NCBI GenBank assembly: GCA_024636155.1
Contig: JAGXHM010000135.1
Coordinates: 1-64,000 of the forward strand
DNA from: Deltaproteobacteria bacterium
GTDB taxonomy: Bacteria; Desulfobacterota; Desulfuromonadia; Desulfuromonadales; BM103
Direction of reading: 5' to 3'
DNA: 64,000 nt
Positions 27,247 through 36,558 of this stretch are shown here, one piece after another (positions within the stretch are counted from its first letter, which is position 1; the number at the start of each line of letters is the position of its first letter). The notes under the pieces were generated by a model. It saw only the letters and a list, made by a program, of their open reading frames with translations, was not told where the DNA came from and did not search any database. Both the position numbers and the translations under genes were made by a program.

Positions 27247-28566
27247 ATGTTGAAGAGGATAAAAGGTCTGGTTGGTTCATTAACTTTTGCGAGTCTGGTT
27301 CTGGTTCTCTGTTCCGCACTGTTTTTTGGCGGCTGCAGCAAAGAAGAGGAGGCACCCGCCCCGGCACCAAAAGCGGCCGCAAAAGAAGCGCCAGCAGTCG
27401 CTGAGACTCAACCAGTAGCCGCTGTGGCTCAACCGGCAGCAGAACAGACTCAACCGGCGGCAGAAAAGACTAAGGCTCCAGTTAAACGCGAGAAGTTCGG
27501 CACAGACAAGCGCCACGAAGAAGTCAAAAAAGAACTGCGCACCATTAAAACTTCAAATGAAGAATTCAAGTGGAAGATGGTCATGCCTTGGTCCAAAGGC
27601 TTGTTGTTTTATGATCTGGCCCAGCACTTTGCCGATTCAGTAGAACTCGCATCGGGCGGTCGCCTGTCAATCAAGCTCTTCTCGGCTGGCGAATTAGTCG
27701 GAGCCATGGAAAGTTTCGATGCGGTCAGCAAGGGTCAGGCAGACATCGGCCATGACTGGCCAGGGTACTGGAAAGGCAAGAACGAGGCTTTCGTCGCCTT
27801 TGCTTCGGTTCCTTTCGGTCTGGATGCTGAAGGCTACAACATCTGGCTCTATGAGCGCGGTGGTTTGGAAATGATGCAGGAACTGTACGGCCGCTACAAC
27901 CTGTTTGCACTCCCCGGTGGCAACGTCGGCCAGGAGCTGGGCCTGTTCTCCAACAAAAAAGCATCCAAAATGGAAGACTTCAAAGGCATGCGCGTCAGAA
28001 CCCCTGGCTGGTACATGGACATCATGACTCAGCTTGGCGCCAGCGTTACGCCCCTCCCTGGTGGCGAAGTCTATCTCGCCCTGGAGCGTGGCGTTATTGA
28101 TGCCGCAGAATTCAGCACGCCTGCCATCAACTACCCAATGGGCTTTGATGAAATCACCAAGTACGTTATCCAGCCCGGCGTCCATCAGCCGTCTTGCCAG
28201 AGCGCATTTTTCATCAATAAGGACTCTTACAACAAGCTGCCTGCCGACCTGAAGTGGATTGTCGACATCGCCGCTAAGGAGACCCAGCTCTGGTCGACAG
28301 CCTGGCAGGAAAACCTCAACGCCGAAGCCGTCAAGCTATTCAAAGAGAAGGTTGAATTCGTTCACATGGACGAAGAGACCATCAATGAATTCGCCAAAGC
28401 TTCTCACGACTATATTGAAGGCTTGAAAGCGCAATACCCCGACGTGAAAAAAGTTATGGATTCCCAGGACCTGTTCAAAGCTGACTTCGCCGACTGGCGT
28501 GAAGAACGCGGTGGCATTGCTCCATGGCCTTACGAGCAGTTTGTAAAAGGTAAACATAAGCAATAA
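27247..28566 (+). CDS. TRAP transporter substrate-binding lipoprotein (DctP type)
   Basis: A 439-residue periplasmic receptor. The signal peptide ends in a lipobox (FFGGC, Cys28 or so), followed by an unusual ~75-residue Ala/Pro/Gln-rich and then charged linker with repeats of the AxTQPVA type. The solute-binding domain begins near FKWKMVMPWSKG and contains VRTPGWYMDIMTQLGASVTPLPGGEVYLALERG. It looks closest to the 2-oxoacid/lactate branch of these receptors (TakP type), which fits the lactate oxidation genes in the same operon. Operon order is dctP, dctQ, dctM, usp, glcD, glcF. Confidence 0.9.
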   Translation: MLKRIKGLVGSLTFASLVLVLCSALFFGGCSKEEEAPAPAPKAAAKEAPAVAETQPVAAVAQPAAEQTQPAAEKTKAPVKREKFGTDKRHEEVKKELRTIKTSNEEFKWKMVMPWSKGLLFYDLAQHFADSVELASGGRLSIKLFSAGELVGAMESFDAVSKGQADIGHDWPGYWKGKNEAFVAFASVPFGLDAEGYNIWLYERGGLEMMQELYGRYNLFALPGGNVGQELGLFSNKKASKMEDFKGMRVRTPGWYMDIMTQLGASVTPLPGGEVYLALERGVIDAAEFSTPAINYPMGFDEITKYVIQPGVHQPSCQSAFFINKDSYNKLPADLKWIVDIAAKETQLWSTAWQENLNAEAVKLFKEKVEFVHMDEETINEFAKASHDYIEGLKAQYPDVKKVMDSQDLFKADFADWREERGGIAPWPYEQFVKGKHKQ

Positions 28567-28576
28567 GACAAACCCC

Positions 28577-28600
28577 GGCGGGAGCCTGCGGGCTCCCGCC
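28577..28600 (+). terminator. Intercistronic hairpin between dctP and dctQ
   Basis: A perfect 10-bp stem (GGCGGGAGCC / GGCTCCCGCC) with a TGCG loop lies just after the dctP stop. Only a weak pyrimidine run follows, so it probably acts as a partial terminator or RNA-stabilising end that raises the receptor level over the membrane subunits. Confidence 0.65.
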
Positions 28601-28652
28601 TCTATCAATCCCCCGACTACACAAGCAAACCATTACCGAGCACGAGGTTTTT

Positions 28653-29150
28653 ATGTTTAAGCTTGATAGAGCTATCGACACTCTCAACGAAAAGTTTTGT
28701 TTTTATGCATCATATCTAATCCTGCCGTTGATTATCGTGATCGTCTGGGAAGTCTTTATGCGCTACGGACTCAACACGCCAACCACCTGGGCTTTTGAAC
28801 TGACCGTTTTCCTGTACGGCATTCACTTCTCTTTTGCCTTGGCATATGCGCATAAACACGACACCCACGTTGCCATCGATGTCTTTGAAGCACGGCTTTC
28901 ACCAAGAAAGCGGACCATTCTGCGGATCATAACCAACACATGTCTGTTCCTTCCAACGATTGGACTGCTGACCTATTACATCTGCGTTATGGCCATCAGC
29001 TCGTGGAGACAGTTGGAACATGCATCCAGCTCCTGGGGACCAGCGATCTACCCGTACAAAACGCTCATGGCGCTTGGCTTCATTCTCTTTTTGCTGCAGG
29101 GAGTCGCCAAGCTGATCCAAGATATCCGTTCCCTGAAAGAGACCCCTTAA
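28653..29150 (+). CDS. TRAP transporter small membrane subunit (DctQ type)
   Basis: A 165-residue protein with four predicted transmembrane helices, the usual size and topology for DctQ. Family-like features are VIVWEVFMRYGLNTPTTWAFEL near the N-terminus and HVAIDVFEARL in the middle. It pairs with the large DctM subunit encoded 21 bases downstream for sodium-driven uptake of an organic acid. Confidence 0.9.
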   Translation: MFKLDRAIDTLNEKFCFYASYLILPLIIVIVWEVFMRYGLNTPTTWAFELTVFLYGIHFSFALAYAHKHDTHVAIDVFEARLSPRKRTILRIITNTCLFLPTIGLLTYYICVMAISSWRQLEHASSSWGPAIYPYKTLMALGFILFLLQGVAKLIQDIRSLKETP

Positions 29151-29171
29151 AGCCTGTTCAAGTCTGGAGAT

Positions 29172-30521
29172 ATGACACCGATGAGCGTAGAAGTCCTGAC
29201 CCTACTCATGTTCCTGATCCTGATGGCCTCCATAACCATGGGACATCCATTAGCGGTAACGCTGGCCGCCGTTGCGACGATCTTTGGCCTGATCGACAAC
29301 GGGTTCGACTTCCCAGGCCTGCTCGGGCTCTTTGCCTATAATACCTGGGGGATTTTCCTTAACTATACGCTGGTTGCCATCCCGTTGTTTATCTTCATGG
29401 CCCAGATTCTCGACCGATCCAAGGTTTCCGAAGGACTATTCGAAGCCTTATACATCGTTCTTGGCGGTCTGCGCGGCGGCCTGGGCATGGCGGTCATCGT
29501 TGTCTCAACCGTCTTTGCCGCTACCACCGGCATCGTCGGGGCTTCAGTTGTCGCCATGGGTTTGATGGCCGGGCCAGCACTACTCAAGCGAGGTTACGAC
29601 AAGTCTCTCTCAGCAGGCATAATCTGCTCGTCAGGAACGCTGGGTATTTTGATCCCGCCGTCGATCATGCTGGTTGTCTATGGCGGCCTGACCGGTCAGA
29701 AAGAGACCTCGGTCGGCAATCTCTTCGCCGCCGCCATTCTGCCTGGCCTGCTGCTATCGGGCATGTACCTGCTGTACGTAGGCGTGCGCTGCTACCTGAA
29801 CCCAAAGGTCGGTCCGCCGATTCCCGCCGCAGATCGCACGGCGACTGTCTTGGAAAAGTTCACCATGACCATGAAGAACTTTGTGCCTCCTTTCGGTTTG
29901 ATCCTTACGGTTATGGGCACTATTCTAGCCGGGATCGCCACACCAACGGAAGCAGCTGCCCTCGGCTGCCTCGGCGCGCTGATTCTTGCCCTGGTAACGC
30001 GAAAGCTGGACTGGAACGTCATCACCGAAGCCAGCATCTCTACCGCCCGTACGACAGCGATGATCATGGCCCTGTTCATCGGTGGTAAATTCTTTTCCGT
30101 AGTCTTTTTGAGTATGGGTGGAGGTGACGTCGTCGCCGATGTCCTGCTGGGCATGGATGTCAGTCCCTACGTGGTTTTTTTCATCATGATGGCAGTGGTG
30201 TTTTTCATGGGCATGTTTATTGACTGGGCGGCTATTCTTCTGGTCGTTGTGCCAATTTTCACGCCGATTGCCATGGACCTGAACTTCAATCCGCTCTGGT
30301 TTGCCATGATGGTCTGCATCAACCTGCAGACTTCTTTTCTGACGCCACCGTTCGGCTATTCCCTCTTTTATTTCAAAGGGGTGGCTCCACCTGGATATAC
30401 CATGGGCGATGTCTACAGAGGGATCATCCCCTTCGTCGCAATCCAGGTCGTTGCACTGGTAGCTCTCGTGATGTTCCCGGAGATCATTACCTATCTGCCT
30501 GACATTTTCTTCGGCAGATAG
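29172..30521 (+). CDS. TRAP transporter large permease (DctM type)
   Basis: A 449-residue polytopic membrane protein with about a dozen helices. Typical DctM stretches are ITMGHPLAVTLA, GIVGASVVAMGLMAGPAL, ICSSGTLGILIPPSIMLVVYG and, near the end, TSFLTPPFGYSLFYFKG. It forms the translocation channel with DctQ. The ATG at 29172 has GGAG very close; the ATG at 29181 is an alternative start. Confidence 0.93.
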   Translation: MTPMSVEVLTLLMFLILMASITMGHPLAVTLAAVATIFGLIDNGFDFPGLLGLFAYNTWGIFLNYTLVAIPLFIFMAQILDRSKVSEGLFEALYIVLGGLRGGLGMAVIVVSTVFAATTGIVGASVVAMGLMAGPALLKRGYDKSLSAGIICSSGTLGILIPPSIMLVVYGGLTGQKETSVGNLFAAAILPGLLLSGMYLLYVGVRCYLNPKVGPPIPAADRTATVLEKFTMTMKNFVPPFGLILTVMGTILAGIATPTEAAALGCLGALILALVTRKLDWNVITEASISTARTTAMIMALFIGGKFFSVVFLSMGGGDVVADVLLGMDVSPYVVFFIMMAVVFFMGMFIDWAAILLVVVPIFTPIAMDLNFNPLWFAMMVCINLQTSFLTPPFGYSLFYFKGVAPPGYTMGDVYRGIIPFVAIQVVALVALVMFPEIITYLPDIFFGR

Positions 30522-30544
30522 TCACGCTTTAGAGGAGAGGACAA

Positions 30545-31054
30545 ATGCTTCCGAGAATAAAAAAGATTCTCTACGCGACAGGAATGGGAGCAGGAGCTCC
30601 ATACGTCTTTCGTTACGCCCTAGCCATTGCCAAAGAGCACGATGCGCAGATTATAGCTGTCTCGGCATTGGAGCCGATGTCTACATTTGCCCAGAGCCTG
30701 GTGGAGCTGCATATTTCCCACGAGCAATCGGAACAGATTCACAGCACAGCAAAAAACCAGGCCAAGGAGCGGTTACTGGAACGCATCACAAGGCTATGCG
30801 AAAAAGAATGTGGCTCTGAGGTGCAGTGTGCTCAGAGGGTCAAAGAGATCATGGTAGAAGAAGGGCAACCGGCTCAAATCGTTTTGAAGAACGCAAAAGA
30901 ATACGCTGTCGACCTGATCATCATGGGCGCACATCGCCACACCGTGATCGGAGATGCGATACTCGGCAGCACGACCCACAAGGTGCTGCACAGTGCCGCC
31001 CAGCCAGTTCTGGTGGTGCGGATCCCTGAAGGTTTTCACGAAGAGGGATTCTGA
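30545..31054 (+). CDS. Universal stress protein (UspA family)
   Basis: A 169-residue cytoplasmic protein with the Usp nucleotide-binding pattern G-x2-G-x9-G-(S/T) visible in MGAHRHTVIGDAILGSTTHKVL and a final PVLVVR strand. Usp genes are often inserted in TRAP transporter operons, and it lies 23 bases after dctM behind GAGGAGAGG. A regulatory role over the carrier is possible but not shown. Confidence 0.9.
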   Translation: MLPRIKKILYATGMGAGAPYVFRYALAIAKEHDAQIIAVSALEPMSTFAQSLVELHISHEQSEQIHSTAKNQAKERLLERITRLCEKECGSEVQCAQRVKEIMVEEGQPAQIVLKNAKEYAVDLIIMGAHRHTVIGDAILGSTTHKVLHSAAQPVLVVRIPEGFHEEGF

Positions 31055-31084
31055 GCGGCCAGAGCACACTCTACCGACCATCAG

Positions 31085-31121
31085 TTTCGGGGCACACAGC
31101 CATTGCCTGCGTGTCCCGAAA
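31085..31121. repeat. Intercistronic inverted repeat between usp and glcD
   Basis: Arms TTTCGGGGCACAC and GCGTGTCCCGAAA pair over 13 bases with two imperfect positions and an 11-base loop. It sits 18 bases before the glcD start. There is no clear T-run; it may be a processing site or attenuator. Confidence 0.55.
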
Positions 31122-31138
31122 TATTTAAAGGAAACGCC

Positions 31139-32529
31139 ATGATTTCAGAAACGGCTATTCAGCTCCTGATTGACAAACTGGGCAAGGAAAACGTCATTAC
31201 CGCGACGGAAGATCTGCTGGTTCTCGGCTACGACTCTACCCCCGGCCTGCACGCGACACCGGAGCTGGTCGTCTACCCGACTGACAGTGAGCAGGTGCAA
31301 AGCGTAATGCAAGTTGCCCGTGATCACAAAGTGCCGCTCACCCCGCGTGGCAGTGGCACCGGCCTTTCCGGTGGCAGCATCCCGATCAATGGCGGCATCG
31401 TCATCTGCTTGAACAAGATGAACAAGATCCTTGAAATCGATGAAGAGAACCTGACCGCCACTTGCCAGGCTGGCGTTATTACCCTCGACCTCTTCAACGC
31501 CGTCGCTGCAAAGGGACTCTTCTATCCGCCGGATCCTGGTTCACAGAAAATTTCGACCCTCGGCGGTAATGTTATGGAAGACGCCGGCGGCCTGCGCGGC
31601 CTTAAATACGGCGTCACCCGCGATTACGTTATGGCCCTCAAATGCGTTTTGCCAGATGGCAGCCTGCTGAACACCGGCGGTAAAAGCGTCAAAGACGTTG
31701 CCGGCTATGCTTTCAAGGATCTGTTGGTCGGCAGCGAAGGGACCCTGGCAATCATCACCGAGATCACTGTTAAGCTGATTCCACCACCGCAGGACAAGCG
31801 GACCTTCCTCGCTTATTTCGACGATATCCGCATTGCCGGGGTAGCGGTCAGCAAGATCATCGCCGCAAAGATCATCCCCTCAACCATGGAAATTATGGAC
31901 AAGGCAACCATCAATTGTGTCGAAGATTACGTCAAAATCGGTTTGCCGCGCGAGATGGCAGCACTGCTGCTGATCGAGGTTGACGGTCACCCGGCGATGG
32001 TTGCCGAAGAGGCCGTAGGGGTCGAGCGGATACTGAAGGAAGTGGGAGCAGCAGAAGTGCATGTTGCCAAGGACGCTGAAGAAGCCGCCAGTCTGGCTGC
32101 GGCACGACGTACCGCTCTCTCGGCACTGCACGGGTTTCACCGACGACCCTGCTGGAAGACGCGACCGTGCCCCGTTCGATGCTTGCAGAAACCTTTGCCC
32201 TGATTGAACGCTTAACCAAGAAATATGCGTTGACGGTTGGCACCTTCGGTCACGCCGGTGACGGCAACTTGCACCCGACGGTCCTCTGTGACGAACGTGA
32301 TGCAGACGAGATGAAACGAGCGCACGCCTTTTACGATGAACTTTACGAGCAGGTTCTCGCCTGGGGTGGCACCGTCTCAGGGGAACATGGCATCGGTATC
32401 GCTAAAAAAGAATATCTGGCCAGACAAATCGGCCCGGGTGGCGTTGCAGTGATGAAACGAATCAAACAGGCATTTGACCCCGAAGGATTACTCAACCCGG
32501 GAAAAATCTTCACAGACGGTCAGGGGTGA
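31139..32529 (+). pseudogene. glcD: FAD-linked glycolate/lactate oxidase GlcD, frameshifted
   Basis: The ATG at 31139 (AAGGAAA before it) opens a GlcD-type flavoprotein: PRGSGTGLSGGSIP FAD-binding motif and LGGNVMEDAGGLRGLKYG. At about 32123-32130 the frame breaks: after AARRTALSAL the first frame gives foreign sequence, while the expected continuation (TLLEDATVPRSMLAETF, GTFGHAGDGNLHPT, SGEHGIGIAKKEYL) is in another frame up to 32529. Restoring one base (CTG-CAC to CTG-GCAC) gives about 463 residues, the normal family length. Either a real one-base deletion or a sequencing error. Stop and glcF start are five bases apart. Confidence 0.88.
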
Positions 32530-32533
32530 ACTG

Positions 32534-33838
32534 ATGGCCGACAAAGAGAAACTTGGCAACTTTACCCCCGAGAATGCTCCAGAATATGAAGATGTCTTGC
32601 AGTGCATGCGCTGCGGCTTCTGCCTGCCGACCTGTCCGACCTTCGCCCTGACCGGCCGCGAGCGTTCCAGTCCCCGTGGCCGAGTTGCCCTGGCCAGGGC
32701 CGTGGCCGAAGGGAAACTCGAATTCACCGCAGCGGTCAAGGAAGAAGCCTTCTTCTGCCTCGACTGTCGCGCCTGCACCACAGCCTGCCCCTCCGGTGTG
32801 CGTGCCGGTGAAGTCATGGAAATTTGTCGCAGTCAGGCCCATCAGTTCTTCCCGCTCAAGCATGTCGGCAAGTCGTTTCGTGAGTTTGTGTTGCAGAAGA
32901 TGTTGCCCAATCCAGACCTGCTTGAGACCTCGATGTTGCCAGCCAGACTCTACCAGAAACTCGGCATCCAGTGGCTGGTGCGCAACTCGCACCTGCTCAA
33001 ACTGGGCCCGGAATGGGTGGAGAAGGCCGAGGGGATGATCCCTGACCTCTATCCACCGTTACGCCCACAGTTACCGGATGTGGTTCCGGCAGTCGGCGAA
33101 CAACGCGGCCGGGTGGCCTTCTTCCTCGGCTGCATCATGACCCTGATGTATGCCGAAGTCTCACGCCAGACCGTGCGCGTACTCACCCACCAGGGCTTCG
33201 AAGTGGTGACGCCTAAGGAGCAGAAATGCTGTGGTGCTCCACATCTGACCGAAGGAGATCGCGACACCACCCGACTCATTGCTCAGCACAACCTCGACCT
33301 CTTTATGGCTCTCGATGTCGACGCGATTGTTACCGACTGTGCCGGTTGCGGTGCGGCCCTCAAAGAATACGAGGAATTGCTCGAAGAGGCAGGGGCACAC
33401 GACAAGCTTGCCACCTTCCGCGGCAGAATCAAAGATGTCAGTGAATTTCTGGCGGAGCAGGGGTTAAGAACAGAAGGACTTGTGCCGGTCGAGAAGACCG
33501 TCACCTATCACGAGCCCTGCCATCTCTGCCATGCCCAGGGCATCAGCAAGCAACCGCGCGATCTGATCAAGGCGATTCCAGGAATCATTTACCGCGAGCT
33601 AGAAGAGGCTAGCTGGTGCTGCGGCAGTGCAGCGACCTTTAGCCTCAAGTACACCACTGAGAGCCAGCAAATCCTCGACCGCAAACTTGAAAATATCAAG
33701 GCAACCGGTGCCGAACTGCTGGTCACTGCTAACCCCGGCTGCCACCTGCAGTTGGCCTGGGGGCTCAAGCAAGCCAGAATGCCACAGAAGGTCGTTCATA
33801 TTACTGAGCTCTTGGGGATGGCGACACCGAACTGTTAA
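32534..33838 (+). CDS. glcF: Glycolate/lactate oxidase iron-sulfur subunit GlcF
   Basis: A 434-residue iron-sulfur protein. The start at 32534 (MADKEKLGNF) follows the glcD stop; the longer ORF-track start would lie inside glcD. Two 4Fe-4S motifs come first (CMRCGFCLPTCP, CLDCRACTTACP) and then two CCG cysteine-rich repeats (KCCGAPHLTEGD, CAGCG; WCCGSAATFS, NPGCHLQLAWG). It transfers electrons from the GlcD flavin to the membrane. Together with the TRAP carrier and the GntR operator the pair is more likely used for D-lactate or glycolate uptake and oxidation. Confidence 0.92.
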   Translation: MADKEKLGNFTPENAPEYEDVLQCMRCGFCLPTCPTFALTGRERSSPRGRVALARAVAEGKLEFTAAVKEEAFFCLDCRACTTACPSGVRAGEVMEICRSQAHQFFPLKHVGKSFREFVLQKMLPNPDLLETSMLPARLYQKLGIQWLVRNSHLLKLGPEWVEKAEGMIPDLYPPLRPQLPDVVPAVGEQRGRVAFFLGCIMTLMYAEVSRQTVRVLTHQGFEVVTPKEQKCCGAPHLTEGDRDTTRLIAQHNLDLFMALDVDAIVTDCAGCGAALKEYEELLEEAGAHDKLATFRGRIKDVSEFLAEQGLRTEGLVPVEKTVTYHEPCHLCHAQGISKQPRDLIKAIPGIIYRELEEASWCCGSAATFSLKYTTESQQILDRKLENIKATGAELLVTANPGCHLQLAWGLKQARMPQKVVHITELLGMATPNC

Positions 33839-33967
33839 TCCGCGTGTCTTTGCTTCGGACCAACTCGGGGAGGTCGGTCTTGACACGAACAACAAGTTCC
33901 AGTCTACTCATAAGTCAGGATTTGCAGGTATCTCCCTTTTGACGATTCGGGACGCTTTATTGGACCA

Positions 33968-34618
33968 TCAATCGAGCACTACGGTACCCGCAGGGGTTTC
34001 TATGTGTGCCTTTAACGTTTCTTCCTCTTCGATATCCGCAGGGTTGATCAGGATCTCTTTTTCCAAGCCTAATGACTTGACAACCTCCTGCACCAAAATG
34101 GGGCGGGAATGAAACCCTTCTAGCTTTATTAAACGACAGCCAGATTCATCCAGGCTGTTAGATGGGTGCTTATCTGTCTTCCATTCTATTAACGGTGGAA
34201 CTTGACCTCCTAAAACGAGAGAACCATCAGAGGTGAAAGTCATCTTCCAGCTTAATTGACCGCGACTCATGGGGTGAACTTGGCCAATATTAATTTTGCA
34301 TAATTTGACCAATGAATGAATATCATCCGTTCTTGCTACCCAAGTAATTAACCTGGGTCTTTCAAGAAGTTTTTCTTTCAATTTCCGTGAGTCTAAATTA
34401 AACCACCTTGGATTACTTGGTCTGATACCGTCAGGGTTGATAGCTATAATCTCTAAATAGCAACCTTGATTGAGCTTCAATAGTTTGTTGTGAGTGCCTT
34501 GACTGGCATGCTGACCACCACCTTGTGGTTCCGCACCAAGCTTTTCTCTTATGTATTTACCCCCTTGAATTAGAGAATGTGCTGCCAGTACAAGGTGGTC
34601 TAAACGCGCTGAGATCAC
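33968..34618 (-). CDS. Glyoxalase-like domain protein
   Basis: A 216-residue protein starting at GTG with AAGGAG upstream. The N-terminus LDHLVLAAHSLIQGGKYIREKLGAEPQGGG is typical of glyoxalase-like (VOC superfamily, Glyoxalase_3) proteins, followed by HNKLLKLNQGCYLEIIAIN. Enzymatic activity is unknown. Both neighbours are different systems (GlcF convergent, LivM co-directional 74 bases upstream). Confidence 0.75.
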   Translation of the reverse strand: MISARLDHLVLAAHSLIQGGKYIREKLGAEPQGGGQHASQGTHNKLLKLNQGCYLEIIAINPDGIRPSNPRWFNLDSRKLKEKLLERPRLITWVARTDDIHSLVKLCKINIGQVHPMSRGQLSWKMTFTSDGSLVLGGQVPPLIEWKTDKHPSNSLDESGCRLIKLEGFHSRPILVQEVVKSLGLEKEILINPADIEEEETLKAHIETPAGTVVLD

Positions 34619-34692
34619 AATTTCTCCTTTTCCACCTTATTCCGGTATCTGGAGGGAGGAAAAAAGTCAATTTGTCAGGCCCATACTTCGTG

Positions 34693-35637
34693 TTACTTGG
34701 GAGACAGGGTTCTAATCTTTTCCAGGATTTCACCAACGATGCCACGGCGAAAAGCAAGAACACAGGTGACAAAGATCGCACCGATGATGATGGTGACCCA
34801 GGAACCGAAGCTGGCCAGGTAGTTGTTCAGGGTCACGACCAGAAGAGCGCCGATCGCCGGTCCGAGCACCGTGCCCATGCCGCCGAGAAGCGTCATCAGG
34901 ACCACCTCGCCTGACATGTGCCAGTTGACATCGGTGAGTGAGGCAAGCTGGAAGACCAGTGACTTGGTTCCTCCGGCCATGCCGCTCAAGGCTGCCGAGA
35001 TGACAAAGACCATGAGCTTGAACCGGTCGGTGTCGTAGCCAAGCGACCTGGCGCGCGGTTCGTTTTCGCGGATCGCCTTGAGAACCTGTCCGAAAGGCGA
35101 GTTGATCGTGCGGTAGACCATCCAGAAGCCGAACAGGAAGATCACCAGCACAAAGTAGTACATCGACATGGTGTCTTTAAGATCGACCAGACCGAACAGC
35201 GTGCCGCGTGGAACGCCCTGGATGCCGTCCTCACCGCCGGTGAATTTCATTTGCAGGCTGAGGAAGTAAACCACCTGGGCAAAGCCGAGCGTGATCATGG
35301 CGAAGTAGATGCCGGAGCGGCGAATCGCCAGCCAGCCGATGACAAGGCCAAGCAGGGAGGACACTGCGACGCCGAGCAGGATGCCTGAGATTGGGTCAAA
35401 GTTGAAGACCTTCACCGCGTGGGCGGTGACGTATCCGGCCGAGCCGAAGAAGGCAGCATGGCCGAACGAGAGTAGTCCTGCGTAGCCGAGCAGCAGGTTG
35501 AAGGCACAGGCGAACAATGCGAAGCAAAGCACCTTCATGAGGAACACCGGGTAGAACAGGTGCGGAGCGATCAATAGGACCGCGAGCATCATCACCGCGC
35601 CGATCAACGGGCGATTGGTTTTTGCGGTCCCGGTCAT
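34693..35637 (-). CDS. livM: Branched-chain amino acid-type ABC permease LivM
   Basis: A 314-residue inner-membrane permease with the LivM signatures LLGYAGLLSFGHAAFFG, YFAMITLGFAQ and AIRENEPRARSLGYDTDRFKL, and about ten hydrophobic segments. Last gene of a five-gene operon livG-livF-binding protein-livH-livM. Its start overlaps the livH stop by four bases (ATGA). Confidence 0.93.
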   Translation of the reverse strand: MTGTAKTNRPLIGAVMMLAVLLIAPHLFYPVFLMKVLCFALFACAFNLLLGYAGLLSFGHAAFFGSAGYVTAHAVKVFNFDPISGILLGVAVSSLLGLVIGWLAIRRSGIYFAMITLGFAQVVYFLSLQMKFTGGEDGIQGVPRGTLFGLVDLKDTMSMYYFVLVIFLFGFWMVYRTINSPFGQVLKAIRENEPRARSLGYDTDRFKLMVFVISAALSGMAGGTKSLVFQLASLTDVNWHMSGEVVLMTLLGGMGTVLGPAIGALLVVTLNNYLASFGSWVTIIIGAIFVTCVLAFRRGIVGEILEKIRTLSPK

Positions 35638-36521
35638 TTCAACCTCCCGAACAGGCCCGCCGGCCGAATCAGAAGAACCAGCGCCATGATGACGAAAACC
35701 ACGACGCCGGAGGCCTCAGGATAGAAAACCTTGGTCAAGCCTTCAAGCAGCCCAAGACTGATTCCGGTGATGATGGAGCCCAAGATTGAACCCATACCAC
35801 CGATAACCACCACCGCAAAAACAACGATGATCAGGTTTGAACCCATCACCGGAGTCACCTGATAGATGGGGGCGGCCAGTACGCCGGCAAACCCCGCCAG
35901 TGCCACCCCGTAGCCGAAGGTGAGAGTGATCATCAGCGGCACGTTGATGCCGAAGGCCTGGAGCAATTCCGGATTCTCCGTGGCGGCGCGCAGGTAGGCA
36001 CCAAGTTTGGTGCGTTCGATCACAAACCAGGTGCAAAAACAGACCGATAGCGAAGCGACGATGACCCAGGCCCGATAGTAGGGCAGGAACATGAAGCCGA
36101 GGTTGACCCCGCCCTGAAAAACATCCGGGATCGGGTAGGAGAGGCCGGAGACGCCGTAAAGTTGTCGAAAAAGACCTTCAAGGACCAGGGCCAGGCCGAA
36201 GGTCAGCAGCAGGCCATAGAGGTGGTCGAGGTGGTAGAGGCGCCTCAGCATGAGGCGCTCCATGATGATGCCGAAGAGACCCACGACAAGGGGTGCGAGG
36301 ATGAGCCCCACCCAGTAGTTGACACCGAGGTAGGTGAGACCCATCCATGCGACAAAGGCTCCCAGCATGTACTGGGCACCGTGTGCGAAGTTGATGATGT
36401 TGAGCAGTCCGAAGATGATGGCGAGCCCCAGGCTGAGGACTGCATAGAATGATCCATTAATAAGCCCGATAAGGAGCTGCCCCAGCAGGGCCTGGATCGA
36501 AATACCGAATACCTGCATCAT
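35634..36521 (-). CDS. livH: Branched-chain amino acid-type ABC permease LivH
   Basis: A 295-residue inner-membrane permease with LivH features GLINGSFYAVLSLGLAIIFGLLNIINFAHG at the N-terminus and RAATENPELLQAFGINV in the cytoplasmic loop. Two adjacent ATGs (36521, 36518) are possible starts. It partners LivM in the channel. Confidence 0.93.
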   Translation of the reverse strand: MMQVFGISIQALLGQLLIGLINGSFYAVLSLGLAIIFGLLNIINFAHGAQYMLGAFVAWMGLTYLGVNYWVGLILAPLVVGLFGIIMERLMLRRLYHLDHLYGLLLTFGLALVLEGLFRQLYGVSGLSYPIPDVFQGGVNLGFMFLPYYRAWVIVASLSVCFCTWFVIERTKLGAYLRAATENPELLQAFGINVPLMITLTFGYGVALAGFAGVLAAPIYQVTPVMGSNLIIVVFAVVVIGGMGSILGSIITGISLGLLEGLTKVFYPEASGVVVFVIMALVLLIRPAGLFGRLK

Positions 36522-36558
36522 AATAAAATACCCTTTATGCTCGCCGTCACTGCCTGGC

